Assembly (NCBI GenBank): GCA_902463235.1
Contig: CABQER010000026.1
Location: forward strand, 1-10,984
Origin: an uncultured Faecalibacterium sp.
GTDB lineage: Bacteria; Bacillota; Clostridia; Oscillospirales; Ruminococcaceae
DNA length: 10,984 bases
Direction: 5' to 3'
Of the stretch, positions 1 through 7,019 are shown one piece after another (the stretch's first letter is position 1; each line of letters opens with the position of its first letter). The notes under the pieces are model-generated. The model saw nothing but the letters and a program-made list of their open reading frames with translations. It had not been told where the DNA came from and made no database searches. The translations under genes were made by a program, and so were the position numbers.

Positions 1-19
1 GAGATTTGATGTTAGGCAT
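1..19 (-). CDS. rpsT: 30S ribosomal protein S20, N-terminus only (partial)
   Basis: Only the start codon and five further codons are inside the window; read on the minus strand they give M-P-N-I-K-S, the usual opening of Gram-positive S20. S20 is a primary 16S rRNA-binding protein of the small subunit. A full-strength Shine-Dalgarno sequence, AAGGAGGTGG on the minus strand (25-34), sits 5 bases before the ATG, and a good promoter lies just upstream. Finding rpsT divergent from gpr-spoIIP is a familiar order in clostridia and supports the call. The gene continues past the left edge. Confidence 0.85.
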
Positions 20-24
20 TCGTT

Positions 25-34
25 CCACCTCCTT
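25..34 (-). promoter_or_regulatory. rpsT ribosome binding site
   Basis: Minus-strand AAGGAGGTGG is a near-perfect match to the anti-Shine-Dalgarno sequence; the AGGAGG core is 8 bases from the start codon. It fixes the rpsT start and fits a highly translated ribosomal protein gene. Confidence 0.85.
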
Positions 35-57
35 GGCTACCTATAACAGCGCACCTT

Positions 58-86
58 ATGATACCATATTTGCCGTACCAACGCAA
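58..86 (-). promoter_or_regulatory. Sigma-A promoter of rpsT
   Basis: On the minus strand a -35 box TTGCGT (81-86) is followed after exactly 17 bases by TATCAT (58-63), with a TGn extended -10 element directly before it. Transcription should start near position 51, giving a leader of about 30 bases. The spacing and extended -10 make this convincing from sequence alone. Confidence 0.75.
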
Positions 87-94
87 GCGTTTTT

Positions 95-123
95 TTGATT
101 TTTGTTTCAAAAAGTTTTATTTT
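95..123 (+). promoter_or_regulatory. Candidate promoter of gpr-spoIIP
   Basis: TTGATT (95-100) and TATTTT (118-123) are separated by 17 bases, each matching the sigma-A consensus at four of six positions. The surrounding T-rich DNA makes chance matches likely. In Bacillus gpr is read by forespore sigma factors, and no convincing sigma-F/G pair is visible here, so the real promoter could differ. Confidence 0.35.
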
Positions 124-140
124 TCCCATACTTCTCCTGT

Positions 141-167
141 CCGGAGGGGCCCAAACAGCGCCTCCGG
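141..167 (+). other. Leader hairpin upstream of gpr
   Basis: CCGGAGG (141-147) and CCTCCGG (161-167) form a perfect 7-bp stem around a 13-base loop. No T-run follows, so it is not an intrinsic terminator for gpr. It would lie in the 5' untranslated region of the gpr message, about 30 bases before the start codon. Function unknown; it could be an mRNA-stability element or chance in GC-rich DNA. Confidence 0.4.
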
Positions 168-198
168 CGGCAAATTTGCAGAAAAAGAGGGGAAAACC

Positions 199-987
199 AT
201 GCGTTTGACAGACATGGCCGATGAATTGTACGCGGCGCCCGCCTGTTCTGCCCTGCCCGGCGGGGTACGGGTGGCCACGGCCCGGCACGATGGCGTGACC
301 GTGACGCGGGTGGAGATCGCGCGGGAGGGGCTGGAGCGGCCCCGGGGGCGGTATGTGACGCTGGAAGTGCCCCGCGTCAGCGTGCTGGACGAGCGGGACA
401 GCGGTGTCATCGAGCAGGCGGCGGCCGAGCTGCGGGCCCTGCTGCCGCCTGAGGGCCCGGTGCTGGTGCTGGGAGTGGGCAACCGCCGGGTGACGGCGGA
501 TGCTCTGGGCCCCCGCACGGTGCAGAAGATCTTTGTTACCATGGGGGCCGGGAGCCGCCTGCCGCTGCCCGGCATCCGCCCCGTGGCGGCGGTCGCCCCC
601 GGGGTTTCCGGGGCCACGGGCCTGAGTTTGCAGCAGCTGGCCGGGGCGCTGGTGCGGGAGCTCCGCCCGTCCGCCCTCCTCTGCGTGGACAGCCTCTGCT
701 CCTCGGAGCCGGAGCGGCTGGGCCGGACGCTGCAATTCTCGGACACCGGGCTCTGCCCGGCCCAGCCCGGCAGCCGCAAGCATCTGGCCGCCGCCCGGCT
801 GGGGGTCCCGGTGCTCGCGGCGGGCATCCCCACCCTGATGGAAGCCCGGGAGGGCAAAGATTTGGTGGTCACGCCCCGGGAGCTGGACAGCGTCATCGCC
901 CACGGGGCGGCCCTGCTGGGCAGCGCCATCAACCGGGCTCTGCAGCCTCGGCTGAGCATTGCGCAGCTGTGCTGGCTGGCGAGCTGA
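199..987 (+). CDS. gpr: GPR spore germination protease (compact form)
   Basis: 262 residues. GPR is the aspartic-type endopeptidase that starts degradation of DNA-binding small acid-soluble proteins when a spore germinates. The blocks LVLGVGNRRVTADALGP (88-104), LLCVDSLCSSEPERLG (160-175), FSDTGLCP (180-187), LGVPVLAAGIPTLMEA (201-216) and VTPRELDS (224-231) match the family in order. D101 (TADALGP) and D164 (CVDSL) line up with the two active-site aspartates of Bacillus GPR. The start is ATG 199, seven to eight bases after AGAGGGG (187-193); an in-frame ATG at 58 has no ribosome site. Two oddities: if RLTD (2-5) corresponds to the RTD cleavage site of Bacillus, only a 5-residue propeptide remains; and about 75-80 residues found in Bacillus between the GVPT and VTPKE blocks are absent, which explains the short length. 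It is followed by spoIIP after a 43-base gap, probably as one operon. The family call is firm; activity is inferred. Confidence 0.9.
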   Translation: MRLTDMADELYAAPACSALPGGVRVATARHDGVTVTRVEIAREGLERPRGRYVTLEVPRVSVLDERDSGVIEQAAAELRALLPPEGPVLVLGVGNRRVTADALGPRTVQKIFVTMGAGSRLPLPGIRPVAAVAPGVSGATGLSLQQLAGALVRELRPSALLCVDSLCSSEPERLGRTLQFSDTGLCPAQPGSRKHLAAARLGVPVLAAGIPTLMEAREGKDLVVTPRELDSVIAHGAALLGSAINRALQPRLSIAQLCWLAS

Positions 988-1015
988 CTGCATAGAATGG
1001 TCATAGCATTTTGAC

Positions 1016-1024
1016 GGGGAGGGG
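1016..1024 (+). promoter_or_regulatory. spoIIP ribosome binding site, decides between two ATGs
   Basis: GGGGAGGGG runs straight into the first ATG (1025), too close for it. The GGAGG core (1018-1022) is 8 bases from the second ATG (1031), the usual spacing, so 1031 is the better start. The difference is two residues. Confidence 0.6.
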
Positions 1025-1030
1025 ATGGCC

Positions 1031-2158
1031 ATGCGGCAGACAGAGCGGGGCGGCACGGAGCGGACAGGCCAGCTGGGGGCATTCCTGCTGGCGTTGGCCC
1101 TGTTGCTGGTGCTGACCGTTTTTGCCCACCGGGTGGTGCTGGGGCTGGCGGCGGTCATTGCAGGGCCGCTGCCTGCCGCCCGGACCGCCCTCTCCCTGAG
1201 CCGGAAAGCCATGCAGGAGACAGTCCCGGACGAGACACCGGGCAGCATTGCCTCAGAGCCCGCCCCGGAGTCTGCCCCCGAAGCCGCCGCCCCGGCCAAT
1301 ACCGGCATGGAAAGCTATCTTGCAGCCTTGGAAGCCGACGACGCCCGCCCCGCGGATGCAGGTGCCGTGCAGGAAAAGACTTACCCGCACGGCAGCGGCG
1401 AAAAATATATCCCCTGCGGCGGAGGCAGCATCAAAAACAACACCCGTGTCCCGGCGGCAGAAGTGGCGGCGGAAATCACAAACCCTTTGCCCTTTGCGGT
1501 AGAGTGGAACAGCCCTGACCCGCAGATCTTGATTATGCACACCCACGCCACGGAGGATTACCGACTTTCCGCCGGGCTGTGGTACCGCCCGGGTGACGGG
1601 GCCCGCAGCACCGATCGCAGCATCAATATGTGTGCGGTGGGCCGGGTGATGGCCGATACCCTCCATGCGGCAGGCCTCAACACCCTGCATGACGAGACCC
1701 TGAACGACTACCCCAGCTATACTGGCAGCTACGCCAACAGCCGGGCCGTGGTGCAGCAATATCTGGAAAAGTACCCCAGTATCAAAATCGTGCTGGATGT
1801 CCACCGGGACGCCATTGAGACGGAGAGCGGTACCCGGATGGCCCCGGTCTGGGCCGGGAGCGGGGCGGGGGAGCAGGCCGCGCAGGTCATGATCATCTGC
1901 GGGTGTGACAATGGCGGGAGCGTCCAGCTGCCCAACTGGCGGCAGAACCTCCGCTTTGCGGCCCGGTGGGAGACGGCTATGGAAGCGCTTTACCCGGGGT
2001 TCACCCGCCCGGTGCTGTTCAGCTATCGGTTTTACAATCAGGACCTGACCACCGGCAGCCTGCTCATTGAGATCGGCGGCCACGGCAACAACCTCAACGA
2101 GGCCCTCCGGGCCGGGCAGCTGGCAGCGAATGGACTGGTGGAAGCGCTGCGGGGATAA
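1031..2158 (+). CDS. spoIIP: Stage II sporulation protein P, peptidoglycan hydrolase
   Basis: 375 residues from ATG 1031 (377 if ATG 1025 is used). SpoIIP is the membrane-anchored amidase/endopeptidase of the SpoIIDMP engulfment machine, acting on septal peptidoglycan outside the mother-cell membrane. Residues about 14-42 form a single N-terminal transmembrane anchor. A Pro/Ala/Glu-rich linker (about 65-110) follows, then the zinc hydrolase domain with ILIMHTHATEDY (H170, E175), VLDVHRDAI (H258) and LLIEIGGHGNN (E347). These match the family's metal and catalytic motifs, so the enzyme looks active. The length is usual for the family. It follows gpr by 43 bases and is closed by the hairpin at 2162-2188. 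In many clostridia the next gene in this run is lepA; here it is not. Confidence 0.92.
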   Translation: MRQTERGGTERTGQLGAFLLALALLLVLTVFAHRVVLGLAAVIAGPLPAARTALSLSRKAMQETVPDETPGSIASEPAPESAPEAAAPANTGMESYLAALEADDARPADAGAVQEKTYPHGSGEKYIPCGGGSIKNNTRVPAAEVAAEITNPLPFAVEWNSPDPQILIMHTHATEDYRLSAGLWYRPGDGARSTDRSINMCAVGRVMADTLHAAGLNTLHDETLNDYPSYTGSYANSRAVVQQYLEKYPSIKIVLDVHRDAIETESGTRMAPVWAGSGAGEQAAQVMIICGCDNGGSVQLPNWRQNLRFAARWETAMEALYPGFTRPVLFSYRFYNQDLTTGSLLIEIGGHGNNLNEALRAGQLAANGLVEALRG

Positions 2159-2161
2159 GAA

Positions 2162-2188
2162 AAAGGCCGCTGCGCGGCAGCGGCCTTT
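2162..2188. terminator. Bidirectional terminator between spoIIP and the Wzz-like gene
   Basis: AAAGGCCGCTGC (2162-2173) and GCAGCGGCCTTT (2177-2188) form a perfect 12-bp stem with a 3-base loop. The U-tract is better in the minus direction (TTTTTCTT) than in the plus (TTTCG), but the hairpin lies just after the stop codons of both convergent genes and can serve both. Confidence 0.88.
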
Positions 2189-2202
2189 CGAAAGTGTCTT
2201 CT

Positions 2203-3663
2203 TTATTCAAACACGATGCAGCCCAGAATATTCTTGCCCAGGCGCTGGATCTGCTCGTTCTGGTCGTTGACGGCGGTGTAGTGGGAGCAGGTGCAGTCTG
2301 CGGCCAGCACAATGGCGTCGGCGCTGGTCACCTGCGGCACGGTGGCCGCACAGGTCAGGATGTTCTCGGCGGCGGTAACCACCTGTGCCCGGAGGGCACC
2401 GGTATCCTGCAGGGCGGCTGCCAGCGCGGTGAGCTGGTCAGCGGGCAGGTCGCCCGTAATGAGGATATGCTTTGCCTCCGGGGCTCGGCTGGCGATGGTG
2501 GCCGCCATCAGGCGGATCATCTCAGCATCGGTGCTGCCGTCCGGGCGGTGCTCCATCCGGTCAAGGGCGGCGTCCAGCTGCTTGCTCTGCCGGGTCTTCC
2601 CGCTGGCCAGGGTGCCAAGCAGGGGCAGGCGGCAGGTGTCCCGCAGCTCTTTGCCGGAGTAGACTTTGCCCTGCACGAGGAACTGCACGGTGCCCACGCC
2701 GCAGACCAGCACGATGCCTACCAGCAGGCCGATAAGGCCAAACTTGAGCACGGCGGAGGAGATGCGGGTGGACTGGAGCACAGGCTCTTCCGTGCTTTCC
2801 CACTCTTTGGTGGTATCTTCAAAGTTGCTGTCCAGCTGGATGCGGCTCTGCTGCAGCTGGTCGATCTGGGTCTGCAGGGAGAGCAGATTCTGGCTGTTTT
2901 CCGTCTGTGCGTCCCGCAGGTCGGTGGAGACGGTGCTGTAACTGCTCTGCGCGATGACACTGATGGTGTGGCTGCCCACCGAGGCCGTGATATTGGCGTT
3001 CATGGCATTCACCTGCTCCAGCAGGGCGGCCAGAATGTTGCTGGAAGTCTGCTCACTGCTGCTCATGACCGTAATGGCCAGCAGGTGAGTGTCCGGGTCA
3101 GAAGAAATGGTCACCAGCTCCCGCAGGTAGCGCTCCTGCATGTTGAACTGCTGAGCCACCTCGCTCAGGGTAGAACTGTTTCCCAGCAGGGAAGCGTAGG
3201 CCGAAAGGACAGAATCGGTGCGGTCCGGATTCTGGTAGGCCATGCCGGGCTGGATCTGATAATTGGTGGTCACATAGAGGTCGGCCTGTGCCACCCAGAC
3301 ATTGTAGGGGTCCAGATTATTCCAGACGGAATTCTCAGCGTACTCCTGTGCTTTCTGGATGGCGTATTCGGTATCGCGCTGGCTTTTCTCGTTGTTGGCA
3401 ATGTCGAGAGAATACTGCTGTTTGGCAGCTTCGTGACTCTCTTTTTTGCGGTTGTACTCGGCCAGCTCGCTTTCGTAGGTTTTCTGGGCATCCTGAGAGA
3501 CCGCCCCGCCCCATGCGGTGTGTGCCCCGGCGGCCGCGCCAAAAATGATCGCGCAGGCCAGGGCGGCGGCAAGGATCTGCCGGTATTTGCGCAGGAGCGT
3601 GAAAGTGAGCGCCACAAGGTCGATCTCGTCTTCCTGCCCGTACGCAGGCTGGTTTTCCATCAT
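2203..3663 (-). CDS. Wzz/CapA-type polysaccharide co-polymerase with degenerate kinase-like tail
   Basis: 486 residues. Proteins of this type control the chain length and export of capsular or exopolysaccharide from the membrane. Residues about 12-50 give the typical Wzz opening (EDEIDLVALTFTLLRKYRQI, then a first membrane helix about 28-50). A long extracytoplasmic part follows, with probable coiled coils (about 58-112 and 248-290), and a second membrane helix at about 305-330. The tail 335-486 begins with the usual YSGKELRDTCRLPLLGTL and then follows the layout of a bacterial tyrosine (BY) kinase: AKHILITGDLPADQLTALAA stands where the Walker A loop should be but lacks GxGKT; ADAIVLAADC and GKNILGCIVFE resemble later strands; there is no tyrosine-rich end. 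It therefore looks like a co-polymerase fused to an inactive kinase-fold domain. Start: ATG 3663, nine bases after AAGGAG. No glycosyltransferase or other polysaccharide gene lies next to it in the window, so it appears to be a solitary unit. Confidence 0.78.
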   Translation of the reverse strand: MMENQPAYGQEDEIDLVALTFTLLRKYRQILAAALACAIIFGAAAGAHTAWGGAVSQDAQKTYESELAEYNRKKESHEAAKQQYSLDIANNEKSQRDTEYAIQKAQEYAENSVWNNLDPYNVWVAQADLYVTTNYQIQPGMAYQNPDRTDSVLSAYASLLGNSSTLSEVAQQFNMQERYLRELVTISSDPDTHLLAITVMSSSEQTSSNILAALLEQVNAMNANITASVGSHTISVIAQSSYSTVSTDLRDAQTENSQNLLSLQTQIDQLQQSRIQLDSNFEDTTKEWESTEEPVLQSTRISSAVLKFGLIGLLVGIVLVCGVGTVQFLVQGKVYSGKELRDTCRLPLLGTLASGKTRQSKQLDAALDRMEHRPDGSTDAEMIRLMAATIASRAPEAKHILITGDLPADQLTALAAALQDTGALRAQVVTAAENILTCAATVPQVTSADAIVLAADCTCSHYTAVNDQNEQIQRLGKNILGCIVFE

Positions 3664-3705
3664 ATTCTGTTTCTCCTTGTATCCTGTGTGGGAACGGTTT
3701 GTGCA

Positions 3706-3729
3706 GTCTGACTTCGTGTGGTGTCAGAC
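3706..3729 (-). other. Leader hairpin upstream of the Wzz-like gene
   Basis: GTCTGAC (3706-3712) and GTCAGAC (3723-3729) form a perfect 7-bp inverted repeat with a 10-base spacer, in the roughly 80-base leader between the predicted transcription start (about 3743) and the start codon. It may fold in RNA or bind a dimeric regulator; nothing in the sequence decides this. Confidence 0.45.
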
Positions 3730-3749
3730 GGCATACAATTTCAATTTAC

Positions 3750-3778
3750 AAGATATCATGGAAACTGCCGGATTGCAA
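3750..3778 (-). promoter_or_regulatory. Sigma-A promoter of the Wzz-like gene
   Basis: On the minus strand TTGCAA (3773-3778) is followed after 17 bases by TATCTT (3750-3755), with a TGn element before the -10 box. Predicted start of transcription is near 3743. It is oriented away from the asnS promoter; the two -35 boxes are 21 bases apart. Confidence 0.75.
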
Positions 3779-3799
3779 GGGGAAGAGTGCACTTTTTAA

Positions 3800-3828
3800 T
3801 TGACAAAGCGGCGCAAATGTGCTATTTT
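3800..3828 (+). promoter_or_regulatory. Sigma-A promoter of the asnS T-box transcript
   Basis: A consensus TTGACA (3800-3805) and TATTTT (3823-3828) are separated by 17 bases, with a TGn extension before the -10 box. Transcription should begin near 3835, immediately before the T-box leader. Confidence 0.8.
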
Positions 3829-3834
3829 TAAAAA

Positions 3835-4140
3835 ACTGAAAAGCGAAGATCGGGAAAAGTAGCGCGGGCAGTCTGGCCCAGAGAGCGTGGCAGCAGCTGG
3901 GAGCCGCGCGCAGACACAGCGTGAATGAACACCCGGGAGCTGCAAACTGAACCCCGGCGGGCCGGAAAGCCCTGCCGCCAGTAGGTGCGCCGCAGGCCCC
4001 GCGTTACAGGGGCAGCGCTTATTGTGAAAAAGGAGCGCGCGAGCGACCGGGGCACTCCCGGTAATTCAGGTGGCACCGCGGACATTACAAGACAGCTTGT
4101 TCGCCCTGAACTTTCAGGGCAAAAGCTGTCTTTTTCTTTT
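3835..4140 (+). ncRNA. T-box riboswitch, tRNA-Asn specific
   Basis: This leader senses uncharged tRNA and lets transcription continue into the synthetase gene when Asn-tRNA charging is low. Recognisable parts in order: the stem I base (GATCGGGAAAAGTAGC), the AGAGAG element (3882-3887), the specifier region GTGAATG-AAC-ACCCGGGAGC with the Asn codon AAC at 3928-3930, a central domain, and the conserved T-box sequence AGGTGGCACCGCGG (4068-4081). The tRNA-end pairing motif is TGGC (4071-4074), complementary to GCCA, which agrees with the G discriminator base of bacterial tRNA-Asn. GTAAT (4061-4065) and ATTAC (4084-4088) can close the antiterminator. The intrinsic terminator follows at once. Two independent contacts, codon and acceptor end, both point to asparagine and match the gene downstream. 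Confidence 0.92.
4089..4140 (+). terminator. Regulated terminator of the asnS T-box
   Basis: AAGACAGCTT (4089-4098) pairs perfectly with AAGCTGTCTT (4123-4132); an inner stem GCCCTGAA (4103-4110)/TTCAGGGC (4113-4120) continues the helix, and a T-rich tract ends at 4140. Its position 27 bases before the asnS start and directly after the T-box identifies it as the switch's off state. Confidence 0.9.
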
Positions 4141-4167
4141 ATAAAAATCAGAAAGAGGAGAAACACT

Positions 4168-5556
<1,389 letters not shown>

Positions 5557-5575
5557 TAAGCGCGCATACTTTTAC

Positions 5576-5608
5576 CGGGCTGCTGCACCTTGCGGCGGCC
5601 CGTTTTTT
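5576..5608 (+). terminator. asnS terminator
   Basis: CGGGCTGCTGC (5576-5586) pairs with GCGGCGGCCCG (5592-5602), with two G-U pairs, followed by six Ts (5603-5608). It lies 20 bases after asnS and directly before the mutY ribosome site, so mutY would be read by passage through this hairpin or from a promoter I cannot see. Confidence 0.85.
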
Positions 5609-5611
5609 GAT

Positions 5612-5617
5612 AAGGAG
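5612..5617 (+). promoter_or_regulatory. mutY ribosome binding site, supports a GTG start
   Basis: AAGGAG lies 10 bases before the GTG at 5628. The in-frame TTG at 5607 overlaps the asnS terminator and has no ribosome site, so GTG is the better start. Confidence 0.65.
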
Positions 5618-5627
5618 CACAAAACAA

Positions 5628-6671
5628 GTGGAAAATATCTCCTCTGCCCTGCTGGACTGGTTTTACAAAAACCACCGCATCCTGCCCTTCCGCACCGACC
5701 CCAGCCCATACCATGTGTGGCTCAGCGAGATCATGCTGCAGCAGACCCGGGTCTCGGCGGCACTGCCCTACTACGAACGCTTTCTCGCCGCCCTGCCGGA
5801 CATTCCGGCCCTTGCCGCCTGCGAAGAGGAAAAGCTGCACAAGCTCTGGGAGGGTCTTGGCTACTACAGCCGGGTGCGCAACCTGCAAAAGGCTGCACGC
5901 ATCGTCTGCGAGCAGTACGGCGGACAGCTGCCCGCCGACTATGATGCCCTGCGGGCCCTGCCCGGCATCGGGGATTACACGGCGGGAGCCGTTGCGTCCA
6001 TCAGCTTCGGCATCCCGGTGCCCGCCGTGGACGGCAATGTGCTGCGGGTGTTCTCCCGTTTGTACAACGACCCCGCTGCCGTCACGGAACCGGCAGTGAA
6101 AAAAGCGTTCACCGCCCGCGTGATGGAGCACCAGCCGCCGGATGCGCCCGGCGACTACAATCAGGCCCTTATGGAGCTGGGAGCGCTGGTCTGCGTGCCG
6201 AACGGTGCGCCCCTGTGCGAAAAATGCCCGCTTGCCCACCTGTGCGCCGCCCGTGCTGCGGGCACTGCATTGGAGCTGCCCCGCAAAGCAGCGCCCAAGC
6301 CCCGCAGACTGCAGCCTGTGACGCTGGCCCTGCTGGAAAGCCCGGCAGGCTTCCTTTTGCAGCAGCGGCCCCAAAAGGGCCTGCTTGCCGGGCTGTGGCA
6401 GCCGGTACTGTGGGAGGGTGAAGCCCTTGCAGCCGGAGAGGTCCTTGCCCGCCTGCAGGCCATGGGAGTGGATACCGGCACCGCCACGCCGGAAGCGCTG
6501 CCCGCTGCAAAGCACATCTTCAGCCACATCGAGTGGCATATGAACGGCATCCTGCTGCATGTGCCTGCCCAAGATGCCCCGGCAGGCTGCGTGTGGGCAA
6601 GCCGGGAAGCCCTGCAGGCCGAGTATACGCTGCCCGGCGCATTCAAGGCATACAGGAAGCTTATAGTATGA
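5628..6671 (+). CDS. mutY: A/G-specific adenine DNA glycosylase
   Basis: 347 residues with a GTG start. MutY removes adenine paired with 8-oxoguanine, preventing G-to-T mutations. The catalytic half shows SEIMLQQT (33-40; E34 is the expected catalytic glutamate), the helix-hairpin-helix LPGIGDYTAGAV (111-122) and VPAVDGNVLRV (131-141; D135 is the catalytic aspartate). Four cysteines (C189, C197, C200, C206) give a C-X7-C-X2-C-X5-C 4Fe-4S site; the first gap is one residue longer than in E. coli (X6). The C-terminal half (about 225-345) is the Nudix-like 8-oxoG recognition domain with FLLQQRP, LLAGLWQPV and KHIFSHIEW (FSH, 298-300). The length is usual for the family. No clear terminator follows; the next promoter begins 26 bases after the stop. 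Confidence 0.95.
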   Translation: MENISSALLDWFYKNHRILPFRTDPSPYHVWLSEIMLQQTRVSAALPYYERFLAALPDIPALAACEEEKLHKLWEGLGYYSRVRNLQKAARIVCEQYGGQLPADYDALRALPGIGDYTAGAVASISFGIPVPAVDGNVLRVFSRLYNDPAAVTEPAVKKAFTARVMEHQPPDAPGDYNQALMELGALVCVPNGAPLCEKCPLAHLCAARAAGTALELPRKAAPKPRRLQPVTLALLESPAGFLLQQRPQKGLLAGLWQPVLWEGEALAAGEVLARLQAMGVDTGTATPEALPAAKHIFSHIEWHMNGILLHVPAQDAPAGCVWASREALQAEYTLPGAFKAYRKLIV

Positions 6672-6697
6672 AATTTTGGCCTTTTTGACCTGAATGG

Positions 6698-6726
6698 TTG
6701 TAATTTTTGACAGGAACGGGTATAAT
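6698..6726 (+). promoter_or_regulatory. Strong sigma-A promoter of the small membrane protein gene
   Basis: TTGTAA (6698-6703), a 17-base spacer, and a perfect TATAAT (6721-6726). Transcription should start near 6733, giving a 60-base leader. A TTGACA at 6707-6712 lies within the spacer, too close to act as the -35 box for this -10. Confidence 0.8.
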
Positions 6727-6754
6727 AAAAGCCAACAAGCACTGGAATGAAAGC

Positions 6755-6769
6755 TGAAACATCGTTTCA
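6755..6769 (+). other. Small palindrome in the leader of the 67-residue protein gene
   Basis: TGAAAC-ATC-GTTTCA is a perfect 6-bp inverted repeat with a 3-base centre, about 22 bases after the predicted transcription start and 7 bases before the AAGGAG site. It could fold as a tight RNA hairpin or act as an operator; no regulator can be named. Confidence 0.45.
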
Positions 6770-6794
6770 ACGAAAAAAGGAGTGTATTGAACCT

Positions 6795-6998
6795 ATGAAG
6801 AAATCTTGTCTGGTCGCTGTGATCACTGTTCTGGCCGCTGTTGCCGGTGCCCTTGCTGCTGTTGCTGTTTACCTGCACCGCCGTGAGAAGGAGCTGGACG
6901 AGTACGAGCGTCTGCTGTTCGGCGAGGACGATGCTGCAACGGTGGAGCCGGAGGCTGCTGCCGAAGAGGCTGCCCCTGCAGAGGATGCTGCAGAATAA
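6795..6998 (+). CDS. Small single-pass membrane protein with acidic tail, unknown function
   Basis: 67 residues; I do not recognise a named family. A short basic N-terminus (MKKSC) precedes one Ala/Val-rich membrane helix (about 5-27), then a charged stretch LHRREKELDEYERLLFGEDD (27-46), probably helical, and a low-complexity tail of Glu and Ala ending EDAAE. The ATG is chosen because AAGGAG (6777-6782) precedes it, though the 12-base spacing is long; an in-frame ATG at 6747 has no ribosome site. The strong promoter immediately upstream and the good terminator downstream mark this as a real expressed gene despite its size. It sits ahead of the LytM-like gene and may share its transcript. Basic residues flank both ends of the helix, so topology cannot be decided. 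Confidence 0.75.
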   Translation: MKKSCLVAVITVLAAVAGALAAVAVYLHRREKELDEYERLLFGEDDAATVEPEAAAEEAAPAEDAAE

Positions 6999-7019
6999 AA
7001 ACACGAACCGTAAACCTTC

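Noticed and set aside
124..133. CATACTT as a forespore sigma-F/G type -10 box for gpr
   Set aside because: The -10 resembles CATACTA, but no matching -35 element lies at the required distance; left as unproven.
988..1015. Repeated CATAGAAT/CATAGCAT before spoIIP as a sigma-E type promoter
   Set aside because: Too short and imperfect, and no -35 partner; the 43-base gap is better explained as an operon spacer.
37..1308. Long open frame on the minus strand opposite gpr and spoIIP
   Set aside because: Low-complexity Arg/Gly/Pro/Gln-rich translation with no family pattern; it is the antisense shadow of two recognised genes in GC-rich DNA.
2194..3711. 505-residue open frame on the plus strand
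   Set aside because: Exactly opposite the Wzz-like gene, rich in Gly/Val/His/Gln without domain pattern. The minus-strand gene has the ribosome site, promoter and domain evidence.
6640..6690. Terminator for mutY built from AAGGC and GCCTTTTT
   Set aside because: Only about 5 bp with a loop of over 30 bases; not convincing.
6707..6712. Perfect TTGACA as a -35 box
   Set aside because: Only 8 bases before TATAAT. TTGTAA at 6698 has the correct 17-base spacing, and no -10 box lies 17 bases after the TTGACA.
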